Assembly: GCF_016656965.1 (NCBI RefSeq)
Contig: NZ_CP067977.1
Location: forward strand, 124,001 to 188,000
Direction: 5' to 3'
Origin: Brevundimonas vitisensis
GTDB taxonomy: Bacteria; Pseudomonadota; Alphaproteobacteria; Caulobacterales; Caulobacteraceae
DNA: 64,000 nucleotides
Position numbers and translations under genes: made by a program. The notes under the pieces were generated by a model. It had not been told where the DNA came from, ran no database searches, and was given only the letters and a program-made list of their open reading frames with translations. Each line of letters starts with the position of its first letter. Position 1 is the stretch's first letter. This document shows, in pieces, positions 50,750-59,995 of the stretch.

Positions 50750-51472
50750 ATGAACACCCATACCGTCAAGGCTTATGGCGACGAACTGAACCAGCTGACG
50801 GCCGAGGTCGCCCGCATGGGCGGGCTCGCCGAAGCCCAGGTGGCTGATGCGGTGGAGTCCGTGGGTCGACGCGACGTCGCCCTGGCCCGTGCCGTGGTCG
50901 AGCGCGATGTCAGGCTGGACGCCATGCATCGCGAAATCGAGAAGAAGGCGATCCGGCTTATCGCTCTGCGCCAGCCCGTCGCCACCGATCTGCGCAAGAC
51001 TCTGTCGGCCATGAAGCTGGCCGTCGACCTGGAGCGGACCGGCGACCTGGCCAAGAACATCGCCAAGCGCGCCTTGATCCTGGCTGAAAGCGATCCGATG
51101 CAGCCCCTGACCCGTTCGATCGAGCGGATGGGCTGGCTGGTGTCGACACGTCTTCGCGATGTGCTGGATGCCTATACCGCCTCGGAGCTGGACCGGGCCG
51201 TCGCCGTATGGACCTCTGACGACGAGGTCGATGAGCATTACAACGCCATGTTCCGCGAACTGTTGACCTATATGATGGGCGACCCGCGCACGATCACGGC
51301 CTGCACTCATCTGCTCTTTATGGCCAAAAACCTGGAGCGCATCGGCGACCACGCGACCAATATCGCCGAGACCATCCACTATGAGATCACCGGCGACGAG
51401 ATGATCGGCGAGCGCCCCCGCTGGGCACCCGGTCCCGATGCCGACAAGCCGCTTTCGGCACCCGCCGCCTGA
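50750..51472 (+). CDS. phoU: Phosphate signalling protein PhoU
   Basis: A 240-residue all-helical protein with two PhoU repeats. It links the Pst transporter to PhoR and keeps the regulon off when phosphate is plentiful. Repeat 1 includes [18 protein letters not shown] and the metal-binding-type sequence [34 protein letters not shown]; repeat 2 includes [23 protein letters not shown]. Length and start are typical. phoB starts 28 bases downstream. Confidence 0.96.
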   Translation: MNTHTVKAYGDELNQLTAEVARMGGLAEAQVADAVESVGRRDVALARAVVERDVRLDAMHREIEKKAIRLIALRQPVATDLRKTLSAMKLAVDLERTGDLAKNIAKRALILAESDPMQPLTRSIERMGWLVSTRLRDVLDAYTASELDRAVAVWTSDDEVDEHYNAMFRELLTYMMGDPRTITACTHLLFMAKNLERIGDHATNIAETIHYEITGDEMIGERPRWAPGPDADKPLSAPAA

Positions 51473-51500
51473 CTGACGCACACCGACCGGAGAGCCCGCC

Positions 51501-52188
51501 GTGCAGCCCTATGTTCTGGTGATGGAAGACGAGGACGCGTTGGCTACGCTCCTCCAGTACAATCTGGAGAAGGAAGGCTATCGCGTCGTGATCGCCGGGG
51601 ACGGCGAAGAGGGCCTGGTTCAGATCGACGAACGCCTGCCCGACCTGGTTCTGCTGGACTGGATGCTGCCCAAGGTGTCGGGCATCGAGGTCTGCCGTCG
51701 CATCCGCGGCCGGCCCGAGACGCGCAATCTGCCCATCATCATGCTGACCGCGCGGGGGGAGGAGACCGACCGCGTGCGCGGCCTGGACACCGGGGCAGAC
51801 GACTATCTGACCAAGCCCTTTTCGATGACCGAGCTGATCGCCCGCATCCGCGCGGTGCTGCGCCGCATCCGTCCGGGACTGGCGGACGACCGGATCAATC
51901 ACGGCGACATCATCATCGACCGCGTCGCCCACCGTGTCCGCCGCAACGGCAAGGAAGTCCACCTGGGTCCGACCGAGTTTCGTCTGCTGGATCACTTCAT
52001 GCAGCACCCCGGCCGGGTCTTCAGCCGTGAGCAACTGCTGGATGCGGTCTGGGGCAGCGACGTCTATGTCGAGGCCCGCACCGTCGACGTCCACGTCGGC
52101 CGCCTGCGCAAGGCCCTCAGCGTCGAGGACCGTCAACCCCATCCGCACCGTCCGCTCGGCCGGCTATTCGCTGGATCTGGACGGATAA
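51501..52188 (+). CDS. phoB: Phosphate regulon response regulator, with apparent frameshift near the 3' end
   Basis: An OmpR-type regulator: receiver domain with phospho-acceptor Asp53 (LLDWMLPK), then a winged-helix DNA-binding domain. In the frame starting at 51501 the family match stops after KALSVEDR; it then runs on in unrelated sequence to 52256. The next frame supplies the missing end, NPIRTVRSAGYSLDLDG, stopping at 52188. Skipping one base near 52134 joins the two and gives a 228-residue protein, the normal PhoB length. As read, the last wing hairpin of the DNA-binding domain would be lost. It could be a sequencing error or a true mutation. The uninterrupted reading is 51501-52256. 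Confidence 0.9.
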
Positions 52189-52189
52189 G

Positions 52190-52600
52190 GTGGGTGAAAG
52201 CGACCTTTCGGGACGGTGGACCGGAGTGTTTTTCTATCCGGTCGATCCCGAAATGAACCCGGACGATGCCTACCCGCCAACCGCATTCAGCGCGACCTTG
52301 GTCGATGTGAACGGTCATATCAGCGGCTCCACGACTGAACCCGACATCCAGAGCCCGACCGCAGCGCATATCCAAGCGACACTGGACGGCTATCGAGAAC
52401 GGACGCACGTCTTCTTCACGAAGTTCCCGCAGGGACGCCAGACTCATACGATCGACTATCACGGCGATATCGCGCCAGACGGCAATGCGATCTCCGGCAC
52501 CTGGACCATCTATGGCGAGTGGTCAGGACCGTTTCTGATGCAGCGGGGGGATGCGTCAGCCCTGAAATCCGTGGTCAGGGAAGCGCACGTCGGGGGTTAG
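52190..52600 (+). CDS. Conserved hypothetical protein downstream of phoB
   Basis: A 136-residue soluble protein that starts with GTG 1 base after the restored phoB stop. It opens DLSGRWTGVFFYP and has a beta-rich body (FSATLVDVNGHISGSTTEPD, HTIDYHGDIAPDGNAISGTWTI), a pattern compatible with a small beta-barrel. No family with a known function is recognised. The close spacing suggests co-transcription with phoB. If phoB is read without correction, the two genes overlap by 67 bases. Confidence 0.7.
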   Translation: MGESDLSGRWTGVFFYPVDPEMNPDDAYPPTAFSATLVDVNGHISGSTTEPDIQSPTAAHIQATLDGYRERTHVFFTKFPQGRQTHTIDYHGDIAPDGNAISGTWTIYGEWSGPFLMQRGDASALKSVVREAHVGG

Positions 52601-52731
52601 TCCATGGGCGCGCCGATTTCGTTTCAGCTGCACCAAGATACTGTTTTCGTTAGGCGCGCTGGCAACAAGGCGATGGCTAACGTCGTTCGGCGCGTGGAGG
52701 GACTCTCACATCGAATGAGCGACAAACCGTC

Positions 52732-53661
52732 TCAATCACCCGCGCCGACATCCTCCGGCGACACCGCATAGACCTTGGCGCAGTATTCGCATGTGACGTG
52801 GATCAGGCCGTCGGGCTCGGCCATGTCGGCGCGTTCGGAGGCCGGGAAGGAGGCCAGCATGCCGACGATCCGCTCGTGCGAACACCGGCAGTGGGCGCGC
52901 AGGGCGTGCGCGTCTTCCAGGCGCACGCCGTCTTCGTGGAAGAGGCGGAACAACAGGGTCTGAGGCGTGATGGTCGGGTCGACCAGTTCGTCGTCGGCCA
53001 GGGTGTGGAACAGGGCCTGAGTCCGCTCCCAGACATCCTCGGTCGAGCCGCGCGCGTCGTCGCCGGCCACCACCTGGATCAAGGCACCCCCTGCGCGCCA
53101 TGAGGTGCCCGCATCATTGGTCACCGAGCCCACGGCCAGCTTTACCCGGGTCGGGATCTGTTCGGATTGCTGGAAATAGTGTTCGGCGCACAGCGACAGG
53201 CTCTCGCCCTCGATAGGGGTGACGCCCTGCGTCCGCTCGAAATCCGGGCCGCGATCAAGCGTCATGATGAACACCCCCTGGCCCAACAGGGTCTGGGCCC
53301 CCGGCCGGGCGAAGCCAGTCGAAGCCTGTGCCACGCCTTCCGGATCGAACCGGCAGAAGCCGCGCAACGACCCGTCGGTGTCATAGTCTGCCACAACATA
53401 GCGGACGGGACCGTCGCCTTGGGCCTGGACGATCAGGCGCCCCTCGACCTTCAGGCTGGATCCGACCAGGGCGGCCAGGGCGCAGGCCTCGCCCAGCAGG
53501 GCGGCGACCGCCTCAGGATAGTCGTGGGCGCTGAGCACGGCATCGACCGCATCGCCCATCCGCACCAGACGCCCGCGCACGGGCCATCCGTCGATCTGGA
53601 AGGCGGCGGCCAGATCGTCGGTCGGGGCGGGGGCATCAGGCGCGTGATCGGACACGGGCAA
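52732..53661 (-). CDS. hslO: Redox-regulated molecular chaperone Hsp33
   Basis: A 309-residue Hsp33, the cytosolic holdase activated by oxidative stress. The zinc-binding redox switch is present at the C-terminus as HCRCSHER and TCEYCAK, the C-x-C...C-x-x-C arrangement. The N-terminal domain has VRYVVADYDTDGSLRGFCRF and LLGQGVFIMTLDRG, standard family blocks. ATG 53661 gives a 15-residue N-terminal extension, normal in alphaproteobacteria. It is transcribed divergently from the SDR at 53805. Confidence 0.95.
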   Translation of the reverse strand: MPVSDHAPDAPAPTDDLAAAFQIDGWPVRGRLVRMGDAVDAVLSAHDYPEAVAALLGEACALAALVGSSLKVEGRLIVQAQGDGPVRYVVADYDTDGSLRGFCRFDPEGVAQASTGFARPGAQTLLGQGVFIMTLDRGPDFERTQGVTPIEGESLSLCAEHYFQQSEQIPTRVKLAVGSVTNDAGTSWRAGGALIQVVAGDDARGSTEDVWERTQALFHTLADDELVDPTITPQTLLFRLFHEDGVRLEDAHALRAHCRCSHERIVGMLASFPASERADMAEPDGLIHVTCEYCAKVYAVSPEDVGAGD

Positions 53662-53804
53662 TCCTTGGTCGGCGGCGTTCAGGGAAGGGCGCTAGATAGG
53701 CGACCCGTTCGCGCTTGGTAAGGGGCGCGTGTTAAGGGGCAGGAACTCACCTTCTGCGCGTCTCGTTACCTCCACGCCCCTCAAAGCTCGAGCCAGACCG
53801 ATCC

Positions 53805-55214
53805 ATGACCGCCAAGCCGTCCCTGAAAGCCCTCAACCAGCAGGCCATTGTCATCACCGGTGCTACATCCGGCATTGGTCTGGCGACCGCGCGGCGCGCG
53901 GCCAGGGCAGGGGCCTGCGTCTTCCTGATCGCGCGTGGCGAGAGTGACTTGAAGGCACTCTGCGAAGAACTGCAGGCCACGGGGGCTCGGGTTGCCTATG
54001 CCGTTGCGGACGTGTCCGACTACGACGCCCTGGCCGTTGCGGCGGACAAGGCGCAGCGCCTGTTCGGCGGCTTCGACACCTGGGTGAACAATGCCGGAGT
54101 TTCCATCTTCGGACCGATCCGGGAAACGACGCTGGAGGATCAGCGTCGGCTGTTCGAGACCAACTACTGGGGCGTGGTGAACGGGTCGCTGTTGGCGGCC
54201 GAGCATTTGCGCGGTCGACCGGGCGGCGGAGCCATCATCAATGTCGGCTCGACCCTGTCCGACGCGCCTATCCCGGTGCAGGGCGTCTATTCGGCCTCGA
54301 AACATGCAGTGAAGGGCTTCACCAATGCGTTCCGGATGGAGTTGCTGCGCGAACGAGCTCCGGTGTCCCTGACCCTGATCAAGCCGTCGGCCATCGACAC
54401 GCCCTACAACAAGCATGCACGCAACCTGACCGGACAGGCGGTGCAGAATCCGCAGCCGGTCTATGCCACCCACGTCGTGGCCGACACGATCCTGTACTGT
54501 GCGGAGCACCCGATCCGCGAGATCACCGTCGGGGGAGGGGGGCGGCTGATTGCCTCATTCTATTCGGCACTGCCAGGATTGGCGGAACCACTTCTGGCGC
54601 GGTTCGCTCCTAGCCTCATGCGGGACAGGGGTTCCGCCTATCAGCCGTACGATGACGGGCTCTATGACCCGACGGAGGACGGCCTTGACGAAGAGGTTCA
54701 CTATCCCATGATCCGACAGTTCAGCGCCCTGGCCGAAGTTCGCAAACATCCCGGTATCGCGTCTGGCGTCGTGGCCGTCCTGGCAGCCGTCGGCGTTGCC
54801 ACCCTGCTGCTGAATCAGCGCACCGGTCCGACACGCTATGAGACCTTGCGCCGGCGTGTTGACCCGCGCGGATGGGTCGACACGGACGCCCTGCGGGATC
54901 GTCTCGACACGGTGACCCGTGAACTGCGCCACCGGCTGGACGATGTTCGTCACGAGGCCGAGGACCTGGGGCACAAGGGTGCTTCTCGCGCGGGTCAGTG
55001 GTTCGGCAAGGCACGCCAATCCTCCGAGCGCTCACTGCGGGGCAGCGGACGGGCCGCGCGCCGCTACGCCCACAGCGCCGGTGACTATGCGCGCGACCAT
55101 GCGCGAGAGGGTGGGGCTCTGCTGGCGATCGCGTTCATTGCAGCGGTCATTGCCGGTGCGGCGCTGGAAACCCGGCGCGAAGACAGCCGCATCAAGCGCA
55201 TCGCCAAATTCTGA
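53805..55214 (+). CDS. SDR oxidoreductase with membrane-anchored C-terminal tail
   Basis: A 469-residue protein. Residues 1-260 are a classical SDR: TGATSGIG (18-25), NNAG (95-98), Ser149 region and YSASK (162-166). A membrane segment at about 318-336 follows, then an Arg/Ala-rich amphipathic stretch (340-430) rich in heptad-like RxxL/RAxxY repeats, then a second membrane segment (436-455) and a basic end. The tail resembles the layout of DUF883-type ribosome- or membrane-associated proteins, by eye only. The combination would tether the enzyme to the inner membrane. Substrate unknown. Confidence 0.85.
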   Translation: MTAKPSLKALNQQAIVITGATSGIGLATARRAARAGACVFLIARGESDLKALCEELQATGARVAYAVADVSDYDALAVAADKAQRLFGGFDTWVNNAGVSIFGPIRETTLEDQRRLFETNYWGVVNGSLLAAEHLRGRPGGGAIINVGSTLSDAPIPVQGVYSASKHAVKGFTNAFRMELLRERAPVSLTLIKPSAIDTPYNKHARNLTGQAVQNPQPVYATHVVADTILYCAEHPIREITVGGGGRLIASFYSALPGLAEPLLARFAPSLMRDRGSAYQPYDDGLYDPTEDGLDEEVHYPMIRQFSALAEVRKHPGIASGVVAVLAAVGVATLLLNQRTGPTRYETLRRRVDPRGWVDTDALRDRLDTVTRELRHRLDDVRHEAEDLGHKGASRAGQWFGKARQSSERSLRGSGRAARRYAHSAGDYARDHAREGGALLAIAFIAAVIAGAALETRREDSRIKRIAKF

Positions 55215-55352
55215 GCGAAGCGACGCTTCTGGCGCGGGTCAGTGCAATGTCCTGATCCGCGCCGATCATTTTCAATCGCGACAACGGATTTTGCGGGCAG
55301 GATTTTGTCCGGACGGCTTTGCTGCATGTGCGAAGCTGGTTAAACGGTCCAC

Positions 55353-57245
55353 ATGACCGACGCCCCGACATTCATTTTTGATTTCGACTCTACTCTGGTC
55401 CGGATCGAGACCTTGGAGGCGCTGGCCGATATCGCTCTGGCCGGTCGGCCCGAGGCCGAGGCGACGCGAGCGGAGATCGCGCGTCTGACCGATGCGGCAA
55501 TGAACGGGCAGATCGGTTTCGGGGAGGCACTGCGGCGTCGCTTGGCATTGTTGCCCCTGACGCACGAGCACGTTCAGACGCTGGCCGATCGCATCCTTGA
55601 CGAAGGCACGCCATCCGTTCGGCGGAATCTGCGATTTTTCCAGGATAATGCCGAACGGATCGTCATTCTGTCGGGCGGGTTTCGCGAGATCATCGCCCCA
55701 ATAGCCGAGCGTCTGGGGGTCCGCGCCGATCGCGTCCTCTGCAATGACCTGGTTTACGACGACGAGGGGCGGGTGATTGGGGTCGATGACGCCAATCCGC
55801 TTTCGCACGCCGATGGCAAGCCGCAGGTGATCCAGTCGCTTGGTCTCGGCCGTCCTGTGGTCATGGTCGGTGACGGCTGGAACGATGCGGAGGTCAAGCT
55901 GGCCGGGGCCGCTGACCGCTTCTACGCCTATACCGAGATCGTCCGGCGCGAGCGGGTGGTGCAGGTGGCGGATGCCGAGGCGCCCTCCATGGACGAACTG
56001 CTGCATGCCGAGGGCATGATCGGCCGCTGGTCCTTTCCGCGCAGCCGTATCCGGATGCTGCTGCTGGAGAACATCCACCCCGCCGCCGTCCAGCGGCTGG
56101 AGGAGGAGGGGTACTCCGTCCAGTCAATGAAGGGAGCCTTGGACGAGGACGACCTGATCGCCGCCATCAAGGGCGTCCACGTCCTGGGCATTCGATCCAA
56201 GACGACCGTCAGCGCCCGCGTGCTGGAGCAGGCGGACCGGCTCATGGCGATCGCGGCCTTCTGCATCGGCACCAACCAGATCGACCTGGACGCCGCCGCC
56301 GACCATGGCGTGGCCGTGTTCAATGCACCCTATTCGAACACCCGCTCGGTGGTGGAACTGGCCATTGGCCTGACCATCACCCTGATGCGCGACGTGGCCG
56401 ACAAGTCGGCGGCCATGCACCTGGGGCGTTGGAACAAGTCCGCCGACGGTTCGCGCGAACTGCGAGGCAAGACCCTGGGCATCGTCGGCTATGGAGCCAT
56501 CGGCTCGCAGCTTTCGGTGCTGGCAGAAGCCCTGGGCATGCGGGTGCTCTTCTACGATCTGGCCGAACGGCTGGCCTTGGGCAATGCACGCAGGGTCCGC
56601 CGCCTCGACGAGCTTTTGGCCGAGGCCGACGTCGTCAGCCTGCATGTCGATGGGCGCAAGGAAAACACCAACATCTTCGGTGCGGCACAGTTCGCGCAGA
56701 TGAAGCCCGGAGCCCTGCTGCTGAACCTGTCACGCGGCCATGTGGTCGATGTCGGTGCCCTGGCTCAGGCCATGGGATCGGGCCGGATTGGCGGAGCGGC
56801 CGTCGATGTCTTCCCGGAGGAGCCGCGGACGAATGCCGATCCGTTCGACAGCCCGCTGCGTGGCCTGAAGAACATGATCCTGACGCCCCATATCGGCGGT
56901 TCGACCGAAGAAGCTCAGGAGGCCATCGGCGAGTTCGCGGCCGAGCGCCTGCTGGGGTATCTGAACCGAGGCGATACGACCTTTTGCGTCAACCTGCCCA
57001 ATGTCCAGCTGGCCGAGGTGTCTGGCGGGCACCGGATCCTGCACATCCACCGCAATCAACCCGGCGTCATGGCCGGTCTGAACCGCGCGATCGCCGAGGC
57101 GGGGCTGAACATCCTGGGCCAGCATCTGAAGACAGATGAGCGCTCGGGCTATGTCATCACCGATGTCGACCGAAATTACGATCCCAAGGGCCTGGATCGG
57201 TTGCGCGAAGTGCCCGGCACGCTTCGACTGCGCACGCTCTACTGA
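55353..57245 (+). CDS. serA: Fused SerB-like phosphatase and D-3-phosphoglycerate dehydrogenase
   Basis: A 630-residue protein. Residues 1-215 are a HAD phosphatase of the phosphoserine phosphatase type: DFDST (D10, D12), SGG (107-109), Lys156 and GDGWND (173-178). Residues 230-550 form phosphoglycerate dehydrogenase: GYGAIG (379-384), Arg461, Glu490 and His513 in TPHIGGSTEEAQ. A C-terminal ACT domain (559-630) follows, as in the E. coli enzyme. The first and last steps of serine synthesis would thus be joined; serC (step 2) is not here. No stop or frameshift interrupts the junction. Whether the HAD part is active phosphoserine phosphatase is untested. Confidence 0.9.
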   Translation: MTDAPTFIFDFDSTLVRIETLEALADIALAGRPEAEATRAEIARLTDAAMNGQIGFGEALRRRLALLPLTHEHVQTLADRILDEGTPSVRRNLRFFQDNAERIVILSGGFREIIAPIAERLGVRADRVLCNDLVYDDEGRVIGVDDANPLSHADGKPQVIQSLGLGRPVVMVGDGWNDAEVKLAGAADRFYAYTEIVRRERVVQVADAEAPSMDELLHAEGMIGRWSFPRSRIRMLLLENIHPAAVQRLEEEGYSVQSMKGALDEDDLIAAIKGVHVLGIRSKTTVSARVLEQADRLMAIAAFCIGTNQIDLDAAADHGVAVFNAPYSNTRSVVELAIGLTITLMRDVADKSAAMHLGRWNKSADGSRELRGKTLGIVGYGAIGSQLSVLAEALGMRVLFYDLAERLALGNARRVRRLDELLAEADVVSLHVDGRKENTNIFGAAQFAQMKPGALLLNLSRGHVVDVGALAQAMGSGRIGGAAVDVFPEEPRTNADPFDSPLRGLKNMILTPHIGGSTEEAQEAIGEFAAERLLGYLNRGDTTFCVNLPNVQLAEVSGGHRILHIHRNQPGVMAGLNRAIAEAGLNILGQHLKTDERSGYVITDVDRNYDPKGLDRLREVPGTLRLRTLY

Positions 57246-57334
57246 CAACCTTCCCTAACGGCATCTTGCGCTTGGCGAAAAGCGGCGCACACTGATCGTA
57301 ACGGTCGCGTTCTGACGACCGAGGGAGGAAATCG

Positions 57335-59149
57335 ATGTCTCGTTTCATGCAGGGCGCGGCTGCCGCCGCGCTTGCCTTTGCCGCCGTGGGCGCTTGCGCC
57401 ACCGCAGCCCAGGCCCAATCCTACAACCGCCTGGTCGTCTTCGGTGACAGCCTCAGCGACAACGGCAACCTCTATGCCGCGACCTTCAACACCCAGCCGC
57501 CGTCGCCGCCCTATTTCCAGGGCCGATTCTCGAACGGTCCGGTGTTCACCGAACTGCTGGGCTTCAATGCCGGCCGGTCGGCTGCCGGTGCGCCGGTCAC
57601 GGGCAGCATCAACTATGCCTATGGCGGCGCGCGCACGGACAGCTCTGCCTTCCCGCCCGGCATGCGCAATCAGCTGCTGAGCTACACCAGCTCGGGCGGC
57701 ACCTTCGGCCCCAATGATCTGGTTAGCGTCCTGGGCGGTGCAAACAACATCTTCCAGGGTCTGCCCGCTGCGGGTGCCTCGACCAACCCGACCGGGGCCA
57801 TCGGTGGTGTCTCCCTGGCGGCTGCGGCCGACATCAATTTCATCGTCAACAGCGTGGCGACGGCGGGCGCGGGGACCATCCTGGTCACCAACCTGCCAAA
57901 GCTCAGCCTGACGCCGCAATTCCGGGGTACGACCGCAGCCCCGCTCGCGGACTTTGCCGTGACGACCTTCAACGGTGCCCTGTCGACGGGCCTGTTCACG
58001 ACGGCAGCGGCCCGTCCCAACACCAACATCATCCTGATGGACATCTTCAAGGTCGGAGACCTGATCGCTGCCAGCCCAGGCAGCTTCGGCCTGACCAATG
58101 TGACCCAGGCGTGCTTCAACGGCGTCACCGTTTGCGCCAATCCCGACGCCTATTTCTACTACGACGGGGTGCACCCGACGGCGGCAGGGCACCGGCTGCT
58201 GGCCAGCCTGGCCGAGGACTACCTGTATTACGGCGATGCCGGGGCCCAGTCGGCGGTGCAGGGCGAGACCGCCTTCCGTCAACGTGAGGACCTGCTGGAC
58301 CTGGCCAGCGAGACGATGTCTGGGCGAGCCGCGTGGCACACGGGTACGCACCTGACCTTCGGGGCAATCGCTGATAGCGTCGACACCGATGCGCGCGGTG
58401 TGGTGGGCACCGCCGAGACGACGGGATGGGGTGGCCGGGTCGGGCTGGACCATGGCATTTCCGAAAACTGGCGCATGGCCTTTGCCGGCACCTTCCGCAC
58501 GGCAGAGGTCGAGGCCGGTCCGATGCGCTTCGATGTCGAGACCTATGCTCTCGATGCAGCCATTGGCTGGCGTTCGGGCAATCTGTTCGCGAACGGTGCA
58601 ATCGGTGCCTCGATCGACCAGTATGACGACATCGAGCGCAACACGGCCTTCGGTCCCGTGGTGCATACTGGAGAGACGGACGGTGGCAGCCTGGGTGCTC
58701 GCGCTCAGGTCGGCATCTGGTTCGATATGGGAGGCATCGGCCTGTCGCCGCGCGCCGCGGTCAACTGGGTCTCGACCGACGTCAACGGCTATACTGAACA
58801 GGGCGTCGCGGCCCAGTACCAGTATCAAGACCGGACCCTGACCTCGGCTTCGGGCGAGGTGTCCCTGCGGGCTGAAGGCGGTGGCGAAGGCCTCGGCTTC
58901 TATGTCGAGGGCGGCTATCGCACCGGATTTGCCGAGGACTTCGACGATGTCCGCACGGGCATTGCCGCCAACCCGGCTCAGGTCCTGGGTCGCGAAGTCG
59001 AGGACCCGTTCGGCGGCTCCATGATCGCTTCTGCGGGCGTCGAGACCGATTGGGGCCCGGCCAAGGTGTCGATCGGCTATCGCGGCCGCTTCGGCGATCA
59101 TGCCGACAGCCATGTCGGAGCCATCACCCTGCGGCTGCCGATCTCCTGA
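57335..59149 (+). CDS. Autotransporter GDSL esterase/lipase (EstA-like)
   Basis: A 604-residue type V secreted protein. A signal peptide ends in AQAQ (about 28); then a GDSL hydrolase passenger with the nucleophile in FGDSLSDNGN (Ser39) and catalytic residues in YDGVHPT, with GGANN contributing the oxyanion pocket. From about residue 340 the sequence becomes a 12-strand autotransporter barrel, ending in AITLRLPIS. A strong ribosome site GGGAGGAA lies 7 bases before ATG 57335. It is probably displayed on the cell surface. A strong terminator follows. Confidence 0.92.
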   Translation: MSRFMQGAAAAALAFAAVGACATAAQAQSYNRLVVFGDSLSDNGNLYAATFNTQPPSPPYFQGRFSNGPVFTELLGFNAGRSAAGAPVTGSINYAYGGARTDSSAFPPGMRNQLLSYTSSGGTFGPNDLVSVLGGANNIFQGLPAAGASTNPTGAIGGVSLAAAADINFIVNSVATAGAGTILVTNLPKLSLTPQFRGTTAAPLADFAVTTFNGALSTGLFTTAAARPNTNIILMDIFKVGDLIAASPGSFGLTNVTQACFNGVTVCANPDAYFYYDGVHPTAAGHRLLASLAEDYLYYGDAGAQSAVQGETAFRQREDLLDLASETMSGRAAWHTGTHLTFGAIADSVDTDARGVVGTAETTGWGGRVGLDHGISENWRMAFAGTFRTAEVEAGPMRFDVETYALDAAIGWRSGNLFANGAIGASIDQYDDIERNTAFGPVVHTGETDGGSLGARAQVGIWFDMGGIGLSPRAAVNWVSTDVNGYTEQGVAAQYQYQDRTLTSASGEVSLRAEGGGEGLGFYVEGGYRTGFAEDFDDVRTGIAANPAQVLGREVEDPFGGSMIASAGVETDWGPAKVSIGYRGRFGDHADSHVGAITLRLPIS

Positions 59150-59172
59150 TCGACGGGCGCGAAGGGATTTGA

Positions 59173-59206
59173 GGGGCGCGCGGTCACGCACCGCGCGCCC
59201 CCTTTT
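59173..59206 (+). terminator. Rho-independent terminator after the autotransporter esterase
   Basis: Perfect 12-bp stem GGGGCGCGCGGT / ACCGCGCGCCCC, loop CACGC, followed by CTTTTCGTT. It lies 24 bases beyond the stop codon. Confidence 0.9.
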
Positions 59207-59311
59207 CGTTCCCGCATTGCGACCACCTGTCGCGCCGCCCGCCCCAAAGTCGCCCCATGGAGTCTTAGAACGGCGGCTTCCCCGCTCGCTGAGCCTGCAC
59301 AGAGACGTCTT

Positions 59312-59929
59312 TTGACGCGACTGAAATCCCCCACGGCCCGCTGGGTCCTTGTCCATGCCGTCCAGAGTGCTGCGCTTGTCGCCGTCGGCGTTCTGGCCAT
59401 GGCCGCTGCGCCCGCCGGCCCGCAGGCCTTCGATCTTGTGGCTGATGCCGGTGCCGCCCCGACGGCCCCCCCGGTTACCGCCGTCGCCAAGCCGCCTGCA
59501 CCGCCTACTCGCCAGATCGTCTTTTCCGACCCGGTGCGAGGCTTTCCGGTCAACTCCCGCTTCGGCACTCGTAAACTGGCCGGCGAGGCCAAGCCCCGCG
59601 CGCACAAGGGGATCGACATCGCCGCCCCCAAGGGCACGGCAGTCCTCTCTACAGCCGAAGGCCGCGTCGTCCGTACGGGCCACGAGCCTGGCGGCTATGG
59701 CTCCTTCATCGAAATCCGCCACCCCAACGGCATGACCAGTTTCTATGCCCACCTCAGCCGGATCGACGTGTACTCCGGCATGGAAGTCGATGCGGGGGCG
59801 CGCATCGGTCTGGTCGGTTCGACCGGCTATTCCACCGGCCCTCATCTGCATTTCGAGATTCGTCGCCGAGGCGTTCAGGTCAATCCGGCCCGCGTGCTGG
59901 GCGAGGCATTTCAGGTCGCGATCCGTTAA
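59312..59929 (+). CDS. M23 family peptidoglycan metallopeptidase
   Basis: A 205-residue exported protein. The start is TTG 59312; residues 12-32 are a membrane or signal segment, then a Pro/Ala linker. The M23 domain has NSRFGTRKLAGEAKPRAHKGIDIAAP, YGSFIEIRHPNGMTSFYAHLS and TGYSTGPHLHFEIR, containing the His/Asp zinc ligands and catalytic His (H-x-H of HLHFE). A peptidoglycan endopeptidase is likely. Weak ribosome site GAGACG upstream. The next gene, an ABC exporter ATPase, starts 66 bases downstream. Confidence 0.88.
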   Translation: MTRLKSPTARWVLVHAVQSAALVAVGVLAMAAAPAGPQAFDLVADAGAAPTAPPVTAVAKPPAPPTRQIVFSDPVRGFPVNSRFGTRKLAGEAKPRAHKGIDIAAPKGTAVLSTAEGRVVRTGHEPGGYGSFIEIRHPNGMTSFYAHLSRIDVYSGMEVDAGARIGLVGSTGYSTGPHLHFEIRRRGVQVNPARVLGEAFQVAIR

Positions 59930-59995
59930 GGGCGCAATCCTCTGGCGACGCCCCCGCGCGGCTTGCTAGTCTCGGCGCAAATTGGGGGATACGGC

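Noticed and set aside
57239..59851. An 870-residue minus-strand frame opposite the esterase and M23 genes
   Set aside because: It spans three features and a terminator on the other strand, and looks compositionally like GC-rich noise.
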